Under the pieces are notes generated by a model. It saw nothing but the letters and a program-made list of their open reading frames with translations, ran no database searches and was not told the DNA's origin. A program made the translations under genes and the position numbers. Positions 15,551 through 21,540 of a stretch of 29,421 nucleotides of DNA are shown piece by piece. This stretch comes from Streptosporangiaceae bacterium (GTDB lineage Bacteria; Actinomycetota; Actinomycetes; Streptosporangiales; Streptosporangiaceae): the NCBI GenBank assembly GCA_025934635.1, contig JAICWX010000080.1, positions 1-29,421 on the forward strand, given 5' to 3'. How positions within the stretch are numbered: the first letter of the stretch is position 1; every line of letters begins with the position of its first letter.

Positions 15551-17167
15551 TCAGTCCCAGTTGACGGTGGAGGCGCGGAAGTACTCCAGGCCGTCCTGGG
15601 CCCACAGGCGGCCGTGCCGGGCGAGCCGGTCGCGATGGGCGGGCCAGGCACCGGACCGCGGGGCGCTCCACCCCTTGTCGGCGACGCCGGGCAGCCGGGG
15701 CAGCAGCAGGAAGGTCAGGTCGTCGAAGCCGGTGATGGTCTCGGCCCAGATCGCGGCCTCGACGCCCGCGACCTGCCCGGCCCGGCCGGGTCCGAGCGCC
15801 TCCCCCGGGTCCCAGCCGAACGACTCGGCGACGGTCCTGGATGCATAGACCCGCAGGCCGAGACGGCTGAGCCGGTCCGCCTGGGCGGCGTCGCCGAGGG
15901 CGGCAGCGGCCGGCGGCTCGGCGTACGGGACGTCGAGGTAGCAGTAGGGCAGCGGCGAGACGATCACGGGCACCGACACCGACACCGCCGCCTCGACATC
16001 GCGGCGGGCCAGCGCGAGCTCCGCGTCGACCTGCGCCCGGACCGGCGGCGCCACGTCCGGCGGAAGGTCGAAGCCGGTGAGCCAGAACTGGACGACGTCA
16101 TCCGGGCGCAGGCCTGCCCGCGCCGTCTCCTGCCAGCCCAGCGGCCGCCGTCCAAGGCTGCGGACCAGGCGGCGCAGTCGCCGGACGTACGACATGTAGG
16201 CCTCGTCCGGCATCGCGCGCGGCTCGTCCGCGCCGATGTGCAGGTACGGCCCCGGGAAGATCGCGGCCACCCCGGCCAGCACCTGCTCCATCAGCCCGAA
16301 CGTGGCAGGCAGCTCCGGGTCGAGCCACACGGCGTGGCGCGGGTGGCCGGGCAGGACCTCGTAGTCGACGTCGTTGCGGCCGGTGTCCAGTTCCGGGTGC
16401 AGCCGCATGAGCGCGGTCGCGTGCCCGGGCGTGTCGATCTCGGGAACGATCGTGACGAAGCGGTCCGCGGCGTAGGCGGCCAGCGCCCGGAGTTCGTCCT
16501 CGCTGTAGAACTCGTCGCCGGGCTCGGGCGAGGCCGCGGTACCTGATCCTGGGGCTGGCCGGCCCATCGGGAGCCGCCAGGCCTGGTCGTCGGTCAGGTG
16601 CAGGTGCAGCACGCTGAGCTTGTAGAACGCCAGCAGGTCGACGACCCGCCGGAGCTCCCCGGCGGTGAAGAAGGTGCGGGCCACGTCGAGCGACAGGCCG
16701 CGCCAGGCGTACCGCGGCGCGTCCAGGATCCGCGCGGCCGGCACCCGGATCTCCGCCGCGGCGCCGGGCGGCGCCGTGGCCGCCAGCTGGATCAGCGTGG
16801 TGAGGCCGCGCGCGACGCCGGCCGGTTCGGCCGCGCGCAGGACGACCCGGCCGGCCCCGATGAGCAGCGCGTACCGTTCGTCGGCGGGGTCACCGCCGGC
16901 CGGCGCGAGGCCGGCCGGCCCGGGGAGCTTGTCCAGTTCGGCCGCGGCCCCGAGTTCGATGGTGACGGACGGCCCGGCCGGCACCGGGTCGACCAGCGCC
17001 GGGACCAGGTGCACGCCGGTGCGCCGGGTGAACTGCGCACAGAATCGCTCGACGACCGGCGTGATACCGGGATCGGCGTACGTAACCGCCGTGTCCGGCG
17101 GGAAGACAAAACCGGGCCCGTTCGCCACGTCGAACTGGAACGGCGCCGGTATGACCGCGTTCTCCAC
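15551..17167 (-). CDS. Beta-N-acetylhexosaminidase, glycoside hydrolase family 20
   Basis: Hydrolyses terminal N-acetylglucosamine or N-acetylgalactosamine residues by substrate-assisted catalysis, 538 aa. An N-terminal GH20b-type domain (about 1-140) is followed by the TIM barrel: RYAWRGLSLDVARTFF (152-167), LHLHLTDDQAWRLP (187-200), VPEIDTPGHATA (241-252) and the catalytic Asp314-Glu315 pair in YLHIGADEP. QETARAGLRPDDVVQFW lies late in the barrel. No signal peptide is visible, so it probably acts on imported or recycled wall fragments. The GTG at 17167 starts eight bases after the small upstream gene stops; no clear ribosome site, so coupling is likely. Confidence 0.92.
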   Translation of the reverse strand: MENAVIPAPFQFDVANGPGFVFPPDTAVTYADPGITPVVERFCAQFTRRTGVHLVPALVDPVPAGPSVTIELGAAAELDKLPGPAGLAPAGGDPADERYALLIGAGRVVLRAAEPAGVARGLTTLIQLAATAPPGAAAEIRVPAARILDAPRYAWRGLSLDVARTFFTAGELRRVVDLLAFYKLSVLHLHLTDDQAWRLPMGRPAPGSGTAASPEPGDEFYSEDELRALAAYAADRFVTIVPEIDTPGHATALMRLHPELDTGRNDVDYEVLPGHPRHAVWLDPELPATFGLMEQVLAGVAAIFPGPYLHIGADEPRAMPDEAYMSYVRRLRRLVRSLGRRPLGWQETARAGLRPDDVVQFWLTGFDLPPDVAPPVRAQVDAELALARRDVEAAVSVSVPVIVSPLPYCYLDVPYAEPPAAAALGDAAQADRLSRLGLRVYASRTVAESFGWDPGEALGPGRAGQVAGVEAAIWAETITGFDDLTFLLLPRLPGVADKGWSAPRSGAWPAHRDRLARHGRLWAQDGLEYFRASTVNWD

Positions 17168-17174
17168 CGGCGGA

Positions 17175-17423
17175 TCAGGGGTTTTCCGGCTGGCCCGGCT
17201 GGCCCCTTTCCGGTTGGCCCAGCTCGGCGGCCAGCGCGGTGACCGCGGCGTCGGCTGCGACCTTGGCGGTGAGCGCGTGGGTGTGGGCCCGGTCGAGCTC
17301 GCCGAGGGCGATGCAGTCGAAGGCGACCTGGGCGTCGTGCGCGGCGGCCTGGAGCTCGCGGCTTGCTTCCTCCAGGGCCGGGCTGTTCTCGGTCTGCGGC
17401 TCCGTCATCGATGGCTCCGTCAT
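17175..17423 (-). CDS. Small alpha-helical protein of unknown function
   Basis: 82-aa Ala/Glu-rich protein, ALEEASRELQAAAHDAQVAF then LGELDRAHTHALTAKVAADAAVTALAAEL, ending in a QPERGQPGQPENP tail. No family recognised. GGGAGGG lies about ten bases before the ATG; a second ATG five codons later is possible. It ends seven bases before the GH20 start, so the two form an operon. Confidence 0.65.
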   Translation of the reverse strand: MTEPSMTEPQTENSPALEEASRELQAAAHDAQVAFDCIALGELDRAHTHALTAKVAADAAVTALAAELGQPERGQPGQPENP

Positions 17424-17558
17424 CGGCGGCTACACCCTCCCCGGTCAGCGAAAACTAGATCCTTGCGGGCCTCGGGCAACCCTACCCAGGGAAACGGACG
17501 TCATGTCTGGAGGGGGCAGCGGAGCGTCATCGTAGGATCGGCGTCAGGAGGGATGCCG

Positions 17559-18407
17559 ATGTGCCGCCTGTTCGGCCTGACTGCGGGCACGGTGCGGGTC
17601 ACGGCGACGTTCTGGCTGCTGGACGCGCCTGATTCGCTGGCCGTCCAGAGCCGCCGTAATGCCGACGGGGCGGGCCTCGGCTACTTCGGCCCGGACGGCC
17701 GGGTGGTGCTGGACAAGCAGCCGGAGCCCGCGTACAGCGACCGGGAATTCATCCGCGCCGCCGGGCAGGCCCGCTCGTCGGCGTTCGTGGCGCATGTCCG
17801 GTGGGCCACGACGGGCGGGCGGACGGCGCGGAATACCCACCCGTTCGGTATGGAGGGGCGGGTGATGGGCCACAACGGGGGCATTGGCTCGCTGGCCCGG
17901 CTGGACGCGGAGCTTGGCCGCTACCGGCGGCTGGTGCTCGGCGAGACGGATTCCGAACGGTACTTCGCGCTGATCACCAAGGAGACCGACGCGCACGGCG
18001 GTGACGTGGCGGCCGGGATCGCGGCGGCGGCGTCGTGGATCGGCCAGCGGCTGCCGGTTTCCTCGCTGAACGTCGTGGTCGCGGCGCCGGGTGAGCTGTG
18101 GGCGCTGCGGTACCCGGGCGCGCACGCCCTGCACATCCTGGAGCGGCCGGCCGGCGCCGGGCCGGGGAAACCGGGGCTGCACGTGCGGGATTCGACGTCG
18201 TCGGTGCACGTGCCGGGGCTCGAGGATGCCGCGTCAGTCGTCGTCGCGTCGGAGGCGATGGACGGGGAGAGCGGCTGGCGGATGCTGTCACCAGGTGAGC
18301 TCGTCCATGTGCGGGCGGATCTGTCGGTGGAGTCGCGGATCGCGGTGCCGGAGGCGCCGGCGCACCTGGTGCCGCTGCCCGCGGGGAACCCGAATATCGA
18401 CACCTGA
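17559..18407 (+). CDS. Class II glutamine amidotransferase (YafJ/EgtC-like)
   Basis: Ntn-hydrolase-type glutaminase domain, 282 aa. The start was set at 17559 for two reasons: it places the catalytic cysteine directly after the initiator Met (MCRLFG), as required for the Ntn nucleophile, and AGGAGGG (17546-17552) sits six bases upstream. An ATG at 17553 touches the ribosome site and would bury the Cys. Other motifs: NADGAGLGYF, AHVRWATTGG, NTHPF and MGHNGGI. Members include EgtC, which removes glutamate in ergothioneine synthesis, and YafJ; no other ergothioneine genes are present, so the substrate is unknown. Transcribed away from the GH20 operon. Confidence 0.9.
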   Translation: MCRLFGLTAGTVRVTATFWLLDAPDSLAVQSRRNADGAGLGYFGPDGRVVLDKQPEPAYSDREFIRAAGQARSSAFVAHVRWATTGGRTARNTHPFGMEGRVMGHNGGIGSLARLDAELGRYRRLVLGETDSERYFALITKETDAHGGDVAAGIAAAASWIGQRLPVSSLNVVVAAPGELWALRYPGAHALHILERPAGAGPGKPGLHVRDSTSSVHVPGLEDAASVVVASEAMDGESGWRMLSPGELVHVRADLSVESRIAVPEAPAHLVPLPAGNPNIDT

Positions 18408-18449
18408 GCGGGAGCCGGGCATATCCAGCCGCCATGCCACCTTGTTGCA

Positions 18450-18478
18450 ATACGCAGCATTAGAGTGACAATGCGTAT
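18450..18478. promoter_or_regulatory. Inverted repeat abutting the start of the coiled-coil gene
   Basis: ATACGCA (18450-18456) and TGCGTAT (18472-18478) form a perfect 7-bp inverted repeat ending right at the ATG at 18479. TAGAGT between the arms could be a -10 box. No ribosome site is present, so the message may be leaderless and the repeat could be an operator. Confidence 0.4.
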
Positions 18479-18994
18479 ATGCCTGATGTGCCTCTCTATA
18501 CGGCCGTGATCTCGGGGTGCGCCGCCGTGGTCGGCGCCGCGATCCCCACGGCCGCCAGCACCATCCAGAACATCCTGGCAGCCAGGCGCGATCGTCAGGA
18601 CCGGCACGAGACAGACCAGCGCCAGGCGTGCGTGGACCTGGTGCAGGCGGCTGAATATCTGCGGACTCAGGTCGCGGACAACCACGACTACCACGGAGAC
18701 GAGATGGCAGCCCGGCTGGCACAGGTACGGGCCTTCGCGGCCCAGGCCAGGATCCAGGCGGTCCGGATTTCGCTGGCCGTGCCGCCCGAGCTGGCCCAGG
18801 TCGCGGAGGAACTGGCGACGGCGGCCAGGAAGCTGGCTGAGGCGGCGGAGGCTCGTACCGACCTGCGGCAGGGAGTGTCGACCGAGCTTCCTGACCTCGG
18901 TGACCTCGACGCGCGCATCGCCGCCTTCAAAACAGCGGCAATGCACATCGCGGCGGAGCCCAGGAAGGGAATCGCTAGTGATCAGCACGACTGA
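18479..18994 (+). CDS. Membrane-anchored coiled-coil protein, unknown function
   Basis: 171-aa protein of unrecognised family. The N-terminus has a hydrophobic stretch, AVISGCAAVVGAAIPTAAS (about 9-27), likely a membrane anchor. A charged helix follows (ILAARRDRQDRHETDQRQ), then long Ala/Glu/Leu-rich helices with heptad character (LAQVRAFAAQARIQAV, LAQVAEELATAARKLAEAAEAR). ATG at 18479 has no ribosome site. The 3' end overlaps a second start (GTG 18978) that opens only a 16-codon stub, as if a partner gene had been cut off. It converges on the STAND gene 30 bp downstream. Confidence 0.72.
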   Translation: MPDVPLYTAVISGCAAVVGAAIPTAASTIQNILAARRDRQDRHETDQRQACVDLVQAAEYLRTQVADNHDYHGDEMAARLAQVRAFAAQARIQAVRISLAVPPELAQVAEELATAARKLAEAAEARTDLRQGVSTELPDLGDLDARIAAFKTAAMHIAAEPRKGIASDQHD

Positions 18995-19028
18995 CGCGGT
19001 GGCCCTGGACTGGGCCGACATCGGTTAA
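18978..19028 (+). pseudogene. 16-codon gene stub, probable truncated gene start
   Basis: GTG at 18978 with GGAAGGGA seven bases upstream opens MISTTDAVALDWADIG and stops at TAA 19026-19028. It overlaps the end of the previous gene by 17 bases, a typical coupled start. The stub then runs into the last codon of the convergent STAND gene. It looks like the N-terminus of a longer protein cut off by a rearrangement near 19020. Chance cannot be excluded at this length. Confidence 0.4.
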
Positions 19029-20992
19029 TTGGTCACGGTGTTTCGCTTCCAGCCGAGCTGCCTGGCGGCCTCGCGATGCGGGGGCGGCAGCGCCGGGTCG
19101 GTGGCGTCGATGGCCTGGCCCGCGAGTTCCCGGGCCGCGGCCTTGTCGCCGTCGAGCCAGGACACCCGGGCCGCGTACCACAGGACCGGCCCGCTGCGCG
19201 GGGCAGCGGCGAGCGCTTCCTCGACTTTGACCCGCGCCCGAGCCATGTCACCGGTTTCCGCCAGGGCAAGCCCGCGAGCCGCCTGGGTGGACGGCCCGGC
19301 GTGAGCGGCTACCCGGTCAAGATCGAGCAGGGCGGCCCGGGCATCGCCCAGATCCGCGAGGATCTCGCCGCGTGCGCGCAACGCGGTGAGATCCCCTCCT
19401 TCTTTTTCCAGCACCGTGGTGAGTACCGCGACCGCGCCGCGGCCCTGGCCGAGCTGCCATAGCGTCATGGCCAGCTCCATCTGCAGAAGGCGATCGTTGG
19501 GCAGGCGGTCAAGGGCCGAGCGGAACTGGCGGACGGCGCTCATCAGCTCACCTTGGGCGACCAGGCTCCGCCCGACCGCGGCCAGCTGACGAGCTACCGC
19601 GTCGGCGTCACGTACCGCTTCGTAGAAATTGGCGGCTTCCCGGTATCGCTCCTCCGCGTCTTTGGGCTTCTCCCGCTCAATGGCGAGGTTCCCGAGCAGC
19701 GAGGCGACCTCGGCTCGCGTTCTCAGGTCGGTGTCAGCCGAGGTGCGCATGGTGTCGCGGGCATAACGCTCGGCCAGATCGAACTCACCGAGCACCAGAG
19801 CGCGCCCGGCCGCCTTCAGGTAGTCCGCTGGCCCGGTCACCGGCGGGGCCTCGTCGGCGGCCTGCCGGACCGGCTCGATGAGGCGGTCGCTCAGCAACTC
19901 GTACCAGCGCGCCCCCTTTCGCCGCTCGGTCGTCAGGAGATGCCGGTCCTCGAGCGCTCGCGCCACGGCGCTGAGCATGCCTGCCGTCTTGGTGGCGCCC
20001 TCGTAAGCCGTTCCCCGCGTCCCCAGATCGGTGATGAAGGTTCTCTGCAGCCAGGTCCGCAATCGCGTCACCGGCACTTCGTGATCCTCAGCCACCGCCG
20101 CGATGACCCGGCCGCAGTGGCTGGCCAGGGCGGTGTCCGCATCGCCGTACCGGAGGGTCTCCCGCCGGGTGATAAGGCTGATGGCCGCCGGCAGCGAGTC
20201 CCATAGCCGTGCACAGACCACCTGGAGGAGGAAAGGCTCGACGTAGTCGCAGGTGACGTAGTGCTCGCCAGCTCCGGGCGGTTCGATCCGGCTGGTCTGC
20301 AGATCCGTGACGATCGCCTCGGCCGCTCCCTCGCCATACGGCCGCAAGGCGGTGCGGGCAGGTCCGGACACTGCCTCGATGGCATCCTGCCGGTTCAAGG
20401 GCTTGACCTGGTGCCTGACGCCAGCGCCCAGCACGTCGGCAATCATGTCGGCGGATTCCGCACGCACGACGAGCAGCAGGTGCAGCCGGGGCTCTTTCTC
20501 CATCGCCTCGGCCAGCTCGGCCAGGAACTTCCGGCGGTGGGAGGAGCGCAGGCCGGAGTCGGCGGCCAGCTCCTCCAGCTGGTCTATCGCCGCGAGGACG
20601 GGGCCGTCACGACGGCCGGCACAGGATCGCACATGGTCAAGAACGGTGCGGCCAGCCAGCCGGGAGACCGCCTCGCTGGGCGACCATGAACGAAGTACGG
20701 CGAGCGTGTACGGATTGTGCGGGGCAAGCGCAGCGAACGGGAACGTCTCACCGTAGGACAGACGGCCGAGCGGGAGAACAGTCATGCCAGCAGCGGTCAT
20801 TAATGGGAAGACTCCGGCATTCACCAGAGATGTCTTGCCGCTGGCCACGCCACCAAGAGCAACGGTGAGACGATTTTCCCGCCATAGCCGTGCGAGGCTG
20901 GCCGCTTGCGCTGACCGCCCGAAGAACCAGTGGTGCTCGGCAGGCTGAAAGGGCCGGGGGCCGGGGTATGGCCTTCCCGCGCTGTTGTTTAC
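19025..20992 (-). CDS. nSTAND-type NTPase with C-terminal TPR repeats, start codon missing
   Basis: P-loop NTPase of the STAND class, proteins used as regulators or defence sensors. Read in one frame it begins with the hallmark PYPGPRPFQPAEHHWFFGRS, then Walker A LGGVASGKTSLVN and Walker B VLAAIDQLEELA, followed by the winged-helix region and, from about FDLAERYARDTMR, several TPR-like repeats (SLLGNLAIEREKPKDAEERYREA, LAAVGRSLVAQGELMSAVRQFRSAL). Between the upstream stop (21068-21070) and Walker A there is no ATG, GTG, TTG or CTG in frame except a GTG inside Walker A (20848), which would destroy the domain. GAGGA lies eight bases before GTA at 20992, so a lost GTG start is suspected; the start here is set on that basis. 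Possible pseudogene or frameshift. Confidence 0.75.
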   Translation of the reverse strand, partial: VNNSAGRPYPGPRPFQPAEHHWFFGRSAQAASLARLWRENRLTVALGGVASGKTSLVNAGVFPLMTAAGMTVLPLGRLSYGETFPFAALAPHNPYTLAVLRSWSPSEAVSRLAGRTVLDHVRSCAGRRDGPVLAAIDQLEELAADSGLRSSHRRKFLAELAEAMEKEPRLHLLLVVRAESADMIADVLGAGVRHQVKPLNRQDAIEAVSGPARTALRPYGEGAAEAIVTDLQTSRIEPPGAGEHYVTCDYVEPFLLQVVCARLWDSLPAAISLITRRETLRYGDADTALASHCGRVIAAVAEDHEVPVTRLRTWLQRTFITDLGTRGTAYEGATKTAGMLSAVARALEDRHLLTTERRKGARWYELLSDRLIEPVRQAADEAPPVTGPADYLKAAGRALVLGEFDLAERYARDTMRTSADTDLRTRAEVASLLGNLAIEREKPKDAEERYREAANFYEAVRDADAVARQLAAVGRSLVAQGELMSAVRQFRSALDRLPNDRLLQMELAMTLWQLGQGRGAVAVLTTVLEKEGGDLTALRARGEILADLGDARAALLDLDRVAAHAGPSTQAARGLALAETGDMARARVKVEEALAAAPRSGPVLWYAARVSWLDGDKAAARELAGQAIDATDPALPPPHREAARQLGWKRNTVTN

Positions 20993-21086
20993 CGTGCCGG
21001 TCCTCGTCTCAACCGCCTCATCCCACGCTGCTGGCGCTTCCGCGTGCCTGCGTAAAGCATGAAACGCCTAATGACAACGTAAAATC

Positions 21087-21125
21087 AGGCGAGCGCCGTC
21101 CGAGCGCACATCGCCCTGCTCGCCT
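21087..21125 (-). terminator. Hairpin after the candidate precursor peptide gene
   Basis: On the minus strand AGGCGAGC is followed by a 23-base loop and GCTCGCCT (arms 21118-21125 and 21087-21094), then GATTTTACG. The first arm begins on the last base of the peptide stop codon. It resembles a terminator or attenuator that would make the small peptide mRNA more abundant than the downstream STAND gene. Confidence 0.5.
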
Positions 21126-21292
21126 TAATCCACATTAGCGTTAAAACTAGCGTAGGCGCTGTCGTGAGCGGAAGCCAGAACATGCTTGATCGCCTTGCCG
21201 AGGGCCGGCGCAAGATCTTTTTGCAGGAGCACCTCAAGATCGAATTCACTGAAGTCGGCCAAGCGACCGTCGCTGACAGGGTCGTGGTTCAT
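21125..21292 (-). CDS. Candidate FxSxx-like RiPP precursor peptide (55 aa)
   Basis: A short gene with ATG at 21292 and a strong GAGGAG four bases upstream. It encodes a helical acidic leader (MNHDPVSDGRLADFSEFD, then LEVLLQKDLAPALGKAIKHVLAS) and a C-terminal end AYASFNANVD. FxSxx-COOH precursors are short, have a leader of this type and end in Phe-x-Ser-x-x; here the end is Phe-Asn-Ala-Asn-Val-Asp, a variant with Ala for Ser and one extra residue. Tyr-Ala-Ser and Phe-Asn-Ala/Asn are the aromatic-x-x patterns that FxsB-type radical SAM enzymes can crosslink. It lies divergent from the FxsT-type gene and upstream of the STAND gene. Coding is well supported by the ribosome site; the precursor role is inference. 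Confidence 0.6.
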   Translation of the reverse strand: MNHDPVSDGRLADFSEFDLEVLLQKDLAPALGKAIKHVLASAHDSAYASFNANVD

Positions 21293-21318
21293 GATGCTCC
21301 TCGCTGGCCGCCATGATC

Positions 21319-21370
21319 AATCCGCGAAGTCGCCGAGACGCGCTCGGCGAGGCACGCTACTCCGCGGATT
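21319..21370. promoter_or_regulatory. Nested inverted repeats in the divergent peptide/FxsT control region
   Basis: Outer arms AATCCGCG (21319-21326) and CGCGGATT (21363-21370) enclose an inner hairpin CGCCGAG-acgcg-CTCGGCG (21331-21349). The structure is 27 bp upstream of the peptide ATG and faces the FxsT-type gene on the other side. It may be a regulator site or an mRNA structure. The remaining 21371-21540 is AT-rich with no other gene seen. Confidence 0.5.
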
Positions 21371-21540
21371 CATTACTTCACAAGTACCTGTTTTGAGGCC
21401 GCCTGTCGAGATCTGTTCAGTGAAATGTTTTAAATCTGGAAACATGAGTAACATAAGGCACTCGACGCAGCGTAATGCTCATCTCGAATGACGCAAGATC
21501 ACCGCTGCCAGAATTGCAGCCGCGAGCTTACGATGGGTTC

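Noticed and set aside
16665..17558. Upstream extension of the glutamine amidotransferase frame
   Set aside because: It is antisense to the GH20 and small genes, has no conserved content, and the Ntn cysteine requires the start at 17559.
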